Assembly: GCF_000330505.1 (NCBI RefSeq)
Contig: NW_004443615.1
Location: forward strand, 4,666-68,665
Length of the DNA: 64,000 bases
Source: Entamoeba invadens IP1
Taxonomy: Eukaryota > Evosea > Mastigamoebida > Endamoebidae
Direction: 5' to 3'
The notes under the pieces are model-generated. The model was given only the letters and a program-made list of their open reading frames with translations. It ran no database searches and had not been told where the DNA came from. Each line of letters starts with the position of its first letter. The first letter of the stretch is position 1. Of this stretch, positions 32,027 through 42,500 are shown piece by piece. The position numbers and the translations under genes are program-made.

Positions 32027-35000
32027 ATGACATCAAAGAGAGTGTGTTTCATAGTACTTGTCTTTATATGCATTACTACCACAAAAGGTGCTATCAGTCC
32101 TTGGACTGAAGACAAGACTCTTTCTCCAAGACTTAGAGTCAAAAGAGCAATTGATTTTGCTTTTCAAGAACAATCAAATTTAGAAGCAATTATAAAAGAA
32201 GACTTAACAAGACCCTTTGTGAGAGGAAACACTTTCACGACGGCTTTATCATTATATCCAAATTTGGAAATGGTTGTTGTGACTTCCACTCTTCCGTATA
32301 AAACTAAATGTTTGTTAATAAATAACTATATTTAAAGATTTGTTATTTACTAACATGTAGATGCGGATGATAAAAATGCACCAACACTTGTACTCACTTT
32401 TAAAGACAAAAGTGGTGTTAATACAACAAAGGAATACAAGTACACAACATTAAGTGCACAACCTGGAAAAAGATTAATTGAAATTGACTGGACCACTGCA
32501 TTCTTCCCTTTGACTAGTTACACAAAAACACTTTCTTTTTTGAAAGAACCAGATGTTGACACTACAAAGGCTTTTGTTGCATTTATATCGTATCCCGTGT
32601 CTAATGTAGCACTTTCTAATCCGACATTTGGGAAGAAGTTGTTTTCCATTCAAATGGTTTGTTTTCTGTGATCAATTAATTTAAAGAAGATACAAAGACT
32701 AACAAATAGAAAGGTGGAGAAAACAAAGATAGTTATGACTACCCAGTGGTCGGTAATATATTCATAGACCATGACTTCGAAGTATGCAGAGCGTTCTTTA
32801 ACACTGGATTTAGTCAAGACTATAAAGAGGCAATGAAAGATTGGGATAAAGTTTTGGAATCAACTTTATGGAGTGAAGGTCGCCATGTCTCATTATTTAT
32901 GACACTTTCTATTCAAGGATTCTTCTGTTTTCCAATGGTCGATTACATCTTCTTTGGTGAAACCTCGAAGATCTCAACACAGTGGAAATACTGTAACAAG
33001 TATCTTGAAGACACTGATAACTTTAATAGTGATCCTTGTTGTAACAGACTTGCTCCAGGCAAATGCAACACATACAAAGAACGGATGTCCACCAATATAG
33101 GTAAAGACAACGTCTGTATGTTCGACTTTTTGAATTACAAAGATTTGAATTTGACCAACAGACAGAAAGTAGAGTTAAACATAAGATCATTTGAGATGGA
33201 AGAAGTTACACAGTACTTCCATGATACTCACTTCTCTTCACTTCCTTCAATCCTTTGGAATTTTGAAGACATGAATCAAAAGAAAAGATCACGATGTCGA
33301 AACATATTCAACGACCAAAGTGTGTATATAGCAAAGTTCTCTGAATGTCCAATTGATATTCATTTAATTGATGGATTTCCTGCAGATAGCTCTGGGTGTT
33401 ATACACCAACGGATAATCAAGCTGAAATGTTCATTAATATGTGTGTGCCAAATATTGGTGAAAATGACAGAATAGCAAGATATAATACAACTACATTACA
33501 AGTACTTGCCTCACTCTCTTTTGGTGAAGATAAAGTTGTTGAATCTGTGTTTGATCCTGCGCATCCCAACTACTGTTATGCATATGATGGAAGACATTTC
33601 AATTCAAAAGATGACAATCCCAATTGTGAGGGATATGTTTGTGATGTTAAAGTCGATCGGTGGGTATTCAAAACTAAAGAAGAAGCTCTTTCAAAGTGTC
33701 CCCAATTAGCTACCAAATGTGCCATACAAAATCAAGGATGTGGTATTGGTGATAATGTAAAGAGACCGGCTAATGTAAGTGATATTGGTGACTCTTTCAA
33801 GCGATTTGTGAGTGTTCTTGATATCACTCCAGAGGAGTGTACTGCAATCAAAGGAATTGATTTGACTCAAATGAATTCAAATACTGATGATGACTATGAG
33901 TGTCTCAGTCAAGTAGTTGGATGTGCAGAGATATTAAGTCCCGAGTTTGTTCATTGTGATGAAGCAAGCATGTTGACTAATGTTTTCATGTTTAATGAAA
34001 GGACTTTGCCACGTGCAGAGACGTTTAGACTAAAAAGAGCAACAGCAGACACTCCGGTGAAAAGTTCAGTGAAGACTCTTACTCCAAATTATGAAGATTC
34101 TATTAAAGTGTTTTATGTGAAATACATTGCAGCTGAACTCACACAACGAGCTCCAGTTTTCTTTGAATTTTTCAATAGAGAAATATCGACCTTTATCACC
34201 GATTGCTTCTTTGTTGGGAAGGATAAGTTTCAATCGTATATTGGTGTTGATTTTCCATTGACAGTGATGACATTGAACAGAGACAAATCCGAACTGTTTT
34301 CAAAGATCGAGTTAATACCATCTCCATCTCAAGACGATTTAAAAATGACGCAATTTGATCGATGTTATGCGTGTGGGTCAACTGCAATATTTGGGACTAT
34401 AGATGGAAGTGTGAAAATTAAAGGTAGTCAATATCCTTTGTTAAATTATTGGAACGACAAAATCGATGAAGCAAAAGACAATTTAGGGTTTAGAATGACA
34501 ATCAAATACAATGACTCAATTGGTGGGCGAGATGAAAGTTTCACGATTGGATATATCGTAGGAGACGCTGTCAAATTTACTGAAATAACAACAACAAACC
34601 ATTCGACTATTTATATGGGAATTAGTGAAATATCAACAGTCGACTTCACAGAGGCAAGTACATATCCTATTAATGACTTTTTAAGAATAAGAAATATGAC
34701 AGAGAATGGGCAATCTAAGTTTTGGATAGAACCCCTTTATTTGGAATGTGTCCAAACATCTTCTGACGAAAACAAATTTGTGTTTGACTTTGTCAACTCG
34801 TATGTTCTTTGTAAGGTACCAGAAAGTGTCTATTTAACATTTACTAAAGACGATGGCATATTACCAATTTACAGACTCCCTAAAAATAAAATTAAAAAAG
34901 ACTACCCTAAAGAATCAGACCAGAGTAAAATCCTTGCCATAGTCTTGCCAACCGTATTTGGTTGTCTATTCGTTCTTGTTGTCTTCTCTATCATCATTTT

Positions 35001-35103
35001 TGCTGTTGTTAGGTATAGAATTATTAAAGGAAGAAGACTTCTTAAAGAATATAATGAAGAGGATTTGACATCACTGGGTGGACCACTGTTACAATTCGAA
35101 TAA
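32027..35103 (+). CDS. type I membrane protein with large Cys-containing ectodomain, three exons (990 aa)
   Basis: I do not recognise the family. Exons are 32027-32309, 32361-32656 and 32710-35103; the introns (51 and 53 nt) begin GTTTGTT and end TAG and the joined frame is continuous (2973 nt). It has a signal peptide (MTSKRVCFIVLVFICITTTKG), an ectodomain of about 910 residues, a single membrane span near 934-960 (ILAIVLPTVFGCLFVLVVFS) and a short tail with RYRIIKGRRLLKEY just inside. The first 190 residues look like a beta domain without cysteine pairs. The middle (about 270-620) contains many cysteines, including DPCCNRLAPGKCN. A KRATADTP segment resembles a dibasic-type cleavage or linker. 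The architecture (large beta ectodomain, one span, basic juxtamembrane tail) recalls fusogens such as HAP2, but the HAP2 core signature is not evident. Confidence 0.75.
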
Positions 35104-35500
35104 TAATTTGTTTTTCATTTTATTATAGTTTATTATAGTTTATATTCAAATAATAATATTAATAATATTAATAATATTAATAATAATCAGTATCATATAT
35201 TATAATTTGGTATACTATAATATATAATAACACTATTGCTTATGTTCATATATTGTAAACTTACAATTCTGACATTGAACTGTCGAATATAATATGTTTC
35301 AAATATATTATCATTCACTTTTAAAAGACTTGATTATCCATTTCCATATTCCACAATCAATACACAGTCGATACAATCTTTTGTTTGATGTACCATATAA
35401 AAACTATAAATAAATTACAAAAAAAACTATACAAAGTCCTTCGACTTTTTTGAATAACAATAAATAACTCATTTGAAATAAACTCTAAAACCAGTCCACA
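35104..35500. other. intergenic, 0.4 kb
   Basis: Begins with TAT/TAATAT simple repeats (AATAATATT repeated near 35150-35190) after the stop codon, then a promoter region for the next gene; TATA-like ATATAAAAACTATAAA near 35394. No gene seen. Confidence 0.45.
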
Positions 35501-37042
35501 ATGATTTCCGTCTTATTTGTGACATTCTTTTTGAGTGTTATTTCCACAGAGAGTTATATCAAAGGTGTTCCAGAGACTTTTGGCCCATCTATAGAAGACA
35601 ATTACTTAGTAGTTGTTTACTTCCATCATAACGACACGAAGCTTGCAAGTATTCTGAACTCATTCAAAGAGAAACTTTCCACTGAAAGCTTCATCTTAAT
35701 GGAAGTCGACTGCACACAACAGAAAGTGATTTGTGCGTCTGAGAAAGTCTATTCTCCGCAAGTGATAATGTACAAGGACTTCATCGCAAAGCGATTCAAC
35801 GGCTTCACAAGTGAATTGGTGAATGAAGTGCGAAACTCGGTGAAGGGCATCGTCACCCTCCCCGACGAAGTTTTGAAGACAAAGATCCTTCGGAAGGATG
35901 TTCTTGTAGCTTTCTATGGCCCTTCATTACCTGACAAGATCGTTTCCGTATCGAAGAATGTGTCTTCCATCGACTTCTTCTATGTCAACTCTCCAGCAAG
36001 TCGCCTTCTGATCAGTAACGGGAACTTCCCTGTCATCAATTTGAACATGGACGACTCCACAGAGAAGTTATCTTCCCTCATTCGCTCCAAATCGATTCGC
36101 GCTGTGTCGCGATTGTCGTCGTCAGTATTAGAAGACAATCAGAATGAACGAGATATCCTGGTCTATGCCAATGAAGTTATAAGCCAAAGTGATATAGAGA
36201 TGCTGGAGAAGATAGCGTTAAGGTATCAGGACATCATTGTCTCGTATCTCACAACAAAGGATACCAAAGCGCTTGAGATCATTCCATTCAAGACATTTCC
36301 AAGTGTCACCATTTTGTCGATGAAAAGTAAAGAGGCGACTGTATTCAGTCAAGCCAATAGTCTAGAAGACGTCGAGAAGTATGTCGAAAAGTACAAGAAG
36401 GGCGAAATTGGGATGTTCAGGAAGAACGAAAATCCACTAAATGAAAGTGCACAGAAGATCTTACGCCGAATTAACGCGGAGCAATTTGACGAGTACAAAG
36501 TCACGTATTTAGATAGTGTAATACTCTTGTGTGACACAACGAGCGAAGAGTGTTTGGAAGCTATTAAAGACTTTGAAACAGCAGCAAATATGCTCTCTGC
36601 GGAGAAGTATCTTGATATCGCGTTTGTCGATGTGGCACATAATACTATTGAAACGTGTAGTGAGGCTTACCCAGTTATGGTGATGTACACCGGATTCGAT
36701 GGGAAGAGAATTTGCTTTGAAGACCGAAGACCTATTACCCCCCAAAGTGTCATCAACTTGGTCAGAGAAAGAGGAAAGTTCCCAACTAAAATCGGGTCGT
36801 TTGTCCCTGAGAAGGAAATGAAGAGTGACGCCGTCGCTCTCAATAATAAGAAGAAGAACTTGGAGGAGAGAAAGAAGTTCGAGGCGTCTAAGGAGTTCGC
36901 AGAGAAAATTAAAGTCTGGAAAGGCGTTTCAAACATTAAAAGCGGGTTAATGGACGCGAAGAATGAAATGAGAAAAGCTAGAGATGTATTCACTGAAGAT
37001 ACTGCTTTTAACCAAGCACATAATCACCAATCAAAGTCTTAA
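35501..37042 (+). CDS. PDI-like protein without CXXC active sites (513 aa)
   Basis: Probable ER-lumenal or secretory-pathway protein with several thioredoxin-like folds. The signal peptide is MISVLFVTFFLSVISTES. The first thioredoxin-like unit (about 20-110) has VVVYFHHND where CGHC would be, then FILMEVDC, and YSPQVIMYKDF in the position of the cis-proline strand. The last unit (about 335-430) has VILLCDTTSEEC, DIAFVDVAHN and YPVMVMYTGFDGKRICFEDRR. Two less clear units lie between, so the layout resembles a-b-b'-a' of protein disulfide isomerase. No CXXC is present, so it cannot be an ordinary oxidoreductase and may act as a chaperone or adaptor. The C-terminal 70 residues are a charged helix ending QSKS, not KDEL. 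High G+C, no introns. Confidence 0.72.
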   Translation: MISVLFVTFFLSVISTESYIKGVPETFGPSIEDNYLVVVYFHHNDTKLASILNSFKEKLSTESFILMEVDCTQQKVICASEKVYSPQVIMYKDFIAKRFNGFTSELVNEVRNSVKGIVTLPDEVLKTKILRKDVLVAFYGPSLPDKIVSVSKNVSSIDFFYVNSPASRLLISNGNFPVINLNMDDSTEKLSSLIRSKSIRAVSRLSSSVLEDNQNERDILVYANEVISQSDIEMLEKIALRYQDIIVSYLTTKDTKALEIIPFKTFPSVTILSMKSKEATVFSQANSLEDVEKYVEKYKKGEIGMFRKNENPLNESAQKILRRINAEQFDEYKVTYLDSVILLCDTTSEECLEAIKDFETAANMLSAEKYLDIAFVDVAHNTIETCSEAYPVMVMYTGFDGKRICFEDRRPITPQSVINLVRERGKFPTKIGSFVPEKEMKSDAVALNNKKKNLEERKKFEASKEFAEKIKVWKGVSNIKSGLMDAKNEMRKARDVFTEDTAFNQAHNHQSKS

Positions 37043-37895
37043 TACATATTATTAGTTAGTATAACATTTTATTAATTAATTAATAATTAATGGTTTCTTA
37101 TCTACCAATTTTTTAAGAAATAAACCAAAACAATACTATTAAACAAAATTAATAATAAAATAGAATATACTATATGTATAGTTAAATAAAATTAAAATAT
37201 AATATTAGAATATTTAGTAATTTTACAAGAATTATTTAATTATAATAACGGATTTGAACTAAAAAAATTTCTCAAAATTTACTATTTTTTTGCTAGATAA
37301 TAATTTATATGACACAAAACAATCGATAATTATTATAAATTTTCATTTGATATTATTTTTGAACAATAAAACTGTGTCGTTTCGGGAAATCGTTGGAAAT
37401 AACTTAAAATCCTTGTTTCATTTTTTTTATAAAAAAAATATTAAAAAAAATTACTTATTTCCCATTTTTTTAGACATTTTTTGTGTATTTTTGTCAAATC
37501 AAAAACTTTTTTAAACATTAATTACAAAATAATTTAGATTATAGCAAAATTTGGGTTGGAATAAGAATGAAGTTTATAAACTTTAACTAAAATATAGTAA
37601 AATACAATAACATATATTAACCAATATAATAAAATTGTTAATAAAACAACCTATTAAAACATCAACATTATTTTTATATTTGACCAATTACATTTTTATT
37701 GTTGTTTTTATTGGTTTGATTATTGATTTAATGAGGCCGTATCAGAAATCGTAATGCCTAATCGAAATTATTATTATTATTTTTGTGATTTTAGTTAGAT
37801 AAATTAATAAATATAAATAACTATATTATACTTATACTATACTATTAACCCATTTATTTTTTAAATTTAATTTTTTGAGTTTTAATCACGTCCAG
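37043..37895. other. intergenic, 0.85 kb, nothing recognised
   Basis: A+T-rich, with TATAATA-type tracts near 37170-37220 and 37790-37850. A 74-codon frame at 37290-37514 is F/N/K-rich and unlikely to be coding. Confidence 0.5.
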
Positions 37896-39503
37896 ATGAC
37901 AAATTGTGGAACGATTGACATTCATGTATTATTACCAATTCGGTCCGAGACACCATTTCTATCAACATCAACGTTACTTGAACTTCTCACAAAGGAGAAT
38001 ATTTCTTATACAAATAGAACATTAACTAAAAGTGGTGAGTATTTTAGTATCTCCTGTGATTCTTTGAAAACCGTAATGAAACATTCCCAACAGTTTCCTC
38101 TTCTTCCCGACTTCTCTGAAAGTCTTAGACAACAACTCGAAGTCGTCACAATAGAAGATATTTTTCCCAACACAACCACTGACACAATTTACCAACTCTT
38201 TGCCAATATACCTGTTCTTTACTCTACGGAATTATCAAACAGGAGAATATCACTCACTGTCCCAAAGATCTATACTGAATCTATATTAAACTATAAAAGT
38301 ACTATAAAGGAATATACTGGAGGAGTGGTCAACGTAGGGCCGATAGGGTACAGTTTAGTTGTATATGTTCCTTTTAATTCTGTCTCGAAAGAGCTGTCCG
38401 AGTACTTTTCAAGTTATGGAACCGTCACGAGTATTAAGAAGATAGGTGGTGGTAATTATCAACTCACCTCCACAGAGCAAATAGAATACTCGAAACTTAT
38501 GATCAACTATTCTTCTTTAAGTGATGCGGAACGAGTCTATGCTGATATTAACGGGAAGGATTATTTTGAATGTGAATTTTGTGTACGTGCATATAGAATG
38601 TATATCATAAAAGACGACAAAACTCCACTCTTCCAGATGAAAAAGAAAAATGAGCAGATTCAGTGTCTTTACCAAGGGATGGGTAGTACTGTTAATCACC
38701 CACAATCCCCTAAAATAGTATCCCCTATCCCAGCAATACCAAACCCTACTCAACAATTCTATACCCCTCAAAGGTACGATACACAAGAGACAAATCCTTT
38801 ACTTTCAGCTTATAGTAAGACACCTAATAGACAGCTTCAAACTCCCGCTTTTGTCCCAAAGCATTTAAAACAACAGCAACAAATCAGCCCTTCTTTACAA
38901 ATGCAAAATGTGAGTGTGACACCAACGGAGAGTCCAAATGGCATTCTTAAGAAGTCCTATCCGTCTTTTACTCCTTTCGATGAGTTAAAAACTATTCGAC
39001 TGATCTGCACTATCCCACCTACTTGGGGCTTGGAAGAGACTAAAAATGCAATTCGGGACACTGGCGTTGAAATCCTCAAATTCCACAAACGAACAGTGAA
39101 AGGGTTTGGTTCCTGTGCGACGGTAGTTGTCTATCAGGGACAAGAACATTTGTTACTTGGAAGGGTCTTTAATGAAACGTTCTTTGCGGTGGAGACTAAC
39201 GTCCCCTTCAATTCTCTCAATTTCGCAATCGACAAGGACATTCAAGAACAAATTAATTCGTTAAATAAAGTCTTTGTGACACATACACCACCCGCTTTCA
39301 ATACAATGAAGGCCGCTGAGTTGTTTTCCGCGTTTGGCAGAATCCTACACATCTGGGTCGATACTAAGAAACAAATCGGGTTCATCACTTACTTCTCATT
39401 GAAGACGCTCAGAAGGTTATTGGCTTCAAAAAGTCGATGGAATGTACGTGTCACAACAAAAACTGTAATCTCGTGTTTTTCGAGTGAGAAACCACATGCG
39501 TAA
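37896..39503 (+). CDS. multi-RRM-like RNA-binding protein (535 aa)
   Basis: A probable RNA-binding protein of nucleus or cytoplasm. The ATG at 37896 is the first in frame; earlier in-frame sequence starts only at TTG. RRM-like units are visible near residues 78-125 (VVTIEDIFPNTTTDTIYQLF), 152-225 (LVVYVPFNSVSKELSEYFSS, YGTVTSIKKI), 365-435 (IRLICTIPPTWGLEETKNAI) and 457-525 (KVFVTHTPPAFNTMKAAELF, IGFITYFS). The second and fourth keep the alternating beta-alpha pattern; RNP aromatic residues are poorly conserved. Residues about 255-360 are a proline/glutamine-rich low-complexity linker (PQSPKIVSPIPAIPNP, LKQQQQISPSL). The layout resembles PTB-type proteins with four RRMs, but that is a loose comparison. 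Confidence 0.65.
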   Translation: MTNCGTIDIHVLLPIRSETPFLSTSTLLELLTKENISYTNRTLTKSGEYFSISCDSLKTVMKHSQQFPLLPDFSESLRQQLEVVTIEDIFPNTTTDTIYQLFANIPVLYSTELSNRRISLTVPKIYTESILNYKSTIKEYTGGVVNVGPIGYSLVVYVPFNSVSKELSEYFSSYGTVTSIKKIGGGNYQLTSTEQIEYSKLMINYSSLSDAERVYADINGKDYFECEFCVRAYRMYIIKDDKTPLFQMKKKNEQIQCLYQGMGSTVNHPQSPKIVSPIPAIPNPTQQFYTPQRYDTQETNPLLSAYSKTPNRQLQTPAFVPKHLKQQQQISPSLQMQNVSVTPTESPNGILKKSYPSFTPFDELKTIRLICTIPPTWGLEETKNAIRDTGVEILKFHKRTVKGFGSCATVVVYQGQEHLLLGRVFNETFFAVETNVPFNSLNFAIDKDIQEQINSLNKVFVTHTPPAFNTMKAAELFSAFGRILHIWVDTKKQIGFITYFSLKTLRRLLASKSRWNVRVTTKTVISCFSSEKPHA

Positions 39504-39597
39504 ATAATCACTTTATTATTTGTTGTTCGTTTCAGTGCAAAATGCATTGCATGTAAGAGTTCATAAAATGGTTGAAAGGTTTATAGAAACAATAAGA

Positions 39598-42500
39598 TCA
39601 ATTAAGTTCTTTGCACAACTTGGCAAAGCCAGCAACTAATTGTGACGCAGTTAATCGTAAATCGGTGCGTTCACACCAACACTGTGTAATTATTGTAAAG
39701 TACTTTGCTGCAATAAAGTCCGGTTTCGCTAGACGTTTACCAGAAGATATGAGATCAGCGATATTCCATGGATATTTATATTTGTCTTGTGGATATGCAT
39801 CACACCATCCAATACATTCGTACATAGTAATAGCAAAGGAAAATATATCGGCTGGTTTTTTATACTTCTTTTTATTTAGTACCTCTTCTGCCATATATTT
39901 TGGTGTCCCGACGCCTTTAGTGAAGGTCATATTAGTCATCAACATGTTGATATTACGACTTGAACCAAAATCAGTCAATTTTCCATTGACTGCCATGCCT
40001 TCATCCAATGATACTATTAATATATTATCTGGTTTAATATCTCGATGTAAGATCCCATTGTTGTGTAAATACTCTATCCCCTTTGCAGCATCTAACATAA
40101 ACTTTATTTTCATGTCGATGTCTATTTCATTCGATTTCTTCTGATTCATCAAGTCTTGAAGTGATCCATATTTTGCATATTCAGTTACCATACATATTTT
40201 ACTCGGCATAAAGACAGCACCAAAGAAGTGAACAATATAATCACTCCGAAATTTGTCTAACATGTCGACTTCATTCTTAAACTCCTTCATCTTCTTATCA
40301 TCATCGGTTTTGTTTTTCATCTTCTTAATAGCTACCACGTTTTCTCTAAATTTCCCTTTAAAAACAACACCAAAAGAACCCTCACCCAGTTTCTTTTCTT
40401 CTATCAATTCATCGGGGTCAAGTCGAGTTGACAAACAAGTGTTTATAACAAGAGTAAATACAATACTTTTTGTTTCTCCCTTTCTCAAATCAGCGTATGT
40501 TAAAACGAGCTTGTCCTCTTTCTTTAATGTGCAAAGAGGTTTTATAACGATTTCAAATTCAATAGCCTCTCCCTTCTTCACAGTAACCAATTGTGGATAT
40601 ATTTGAATATCATATTTTTCATTAACTTGTTGTGTAAATTGCATTTTAAGTGTAGACCTCCCTTTATTACCAACACAAAGTAGTTCTCTTGCTTTTTCAT
40701 TCACTTTTATCTCTTCGGTATTTTCACTACTAAAAGGGATTACCTTTTTATTAACAACAAGAGGGGTGTTTTCTTCTGTTTCAAATTTAATAGTCGAACG
40801 TGTTATTAAAAATCGTGTCACTTGTTCATCTTGTTGTTTGCGTTCAATTTTTTTGAGAATTGAAAAGACGAGTAACGTCGAAATGATCACAACAAGTGTT
40901 AAAAAGATCAATACCACAATAATTGGAAGAACAATATATAATCCAATGTTCAGAACATACTCACAATAATCACCAGAATATGATACCCTATAATTTTTGT
41001 TGCATTTTACGCACTTTGAGTTGAGTGATTCAATACAATTTTCAATTGTTAAATAATACACGCACATGTGATTTTTTAAAACAAAGGTATCGTCACAACT
41101 TGTACACTTCTCATTGGAAAGACAGCTGTAACAATCCAAACCACATTGGTCGCATTCATTATTTGTGTTGATATAGAAATGTGGATTGCACTTGGTACAC
41201 CCATGTTCATTTGTTGTGGTACAATCAGGAGAATCTCCTAGTAATATACACTTGTTGTATTTCGTTGATTTGTAATAGCCTTGTCCACACTCAAAACAGT
41301 TATTTTCATTTGATATACAATCAGAACAATTTAAACTACATTTATGACATGTGGCATTCACTTTGAAATATCCATAGTAACAAACTGCACATCCGCTGCC
41401 ACTTGGTATAAACGCGGTGCAATTCTGTGACTCTTTTGGCACACATTTATCATCTTCAAGTGAATACACTGTCGAGTCACACTGTGTACATACCTCCGCA
41501 TGTTTATCACAACTTTTACATGTTTCATCACATTTGTCACAAATCAAATCATTTAAGTAGTAACCAAAAGAACATCTTTGGCAGCCATAAGGAGAATCAT
41601 ATGAACACAACTCGTTTGTCACATTTTGACAAATACCTCCTGGACTCAAATGAAATTCTTTTTCACATTCAAGACATTTTATTGCATTACAATATTTACA
41701 ATTATCTGGATACTTTACACATACACCTTCTTTAATGAAATAGTTATTTTGACACTCAATGCATTTGAAATGTGATTTATTAACACAATTAATATCTTCA
41801 ACACATTTCTTTTTATTTTCAATTAAATGATTAACATTCGCACATGACAAACACTCTTGTGCATCACATAAATCGCATCCTTCATATTTTGAAGAACATT
41901 CTTTACAAATACCATCATCAAGATAAAATCCATTTCCACACTCTATTGCGTTATCATTTGTTACACTTATTGCGCTTGTCATTTGTGTACATTTTGTAAC
42001 ATCATTTGAAGTTCTTGTATATCTCTCATCTATATTACAAATATCACAGGTTTCGCTTTGAGTTGAACAATGTCCACATGAAACGTCGCATTTTATACAT
42101 TCTTGTCTATTTAAGTTAAAGTAAAATGATTTGTCACACTTCACACAAAATTGATTTGCGTACAAATCACAATGTGTGGATTCTTCGACTTGAATACATT
42201 CGTTTCCTCTCGCTTCTGTCCCATCTTCGCATTTCAAACAAGAGGTACTTGTACATCTCTTACAATTATCTGGACACTTTTTACAAATTCCAAAATCACT
42301 GTAATAAGTCACTTCACACACTTCACAAAATTCTCTTTCGTTTACAAATGAAGATGAAATACAATGATCTATCGTTGAATGGAGACAATCCCCATTTATT
42401 ATAAACATCCCATCTTTACACTTTAAGCACTTTGTCCCACTCTCCGAGAAAATTTCAAACAAGCAGCCTTGGTCGACTTCAAATGAAATTGTTTGTTGTA

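Noticed and set aside
32710..35103. HAP2/GCS1 gamete fusogen identity
   Set aside because: The overall architecture is compatible, but I could not align the conserved HAP2-GCS1 cysteine segment, so the protein is left unnamed.
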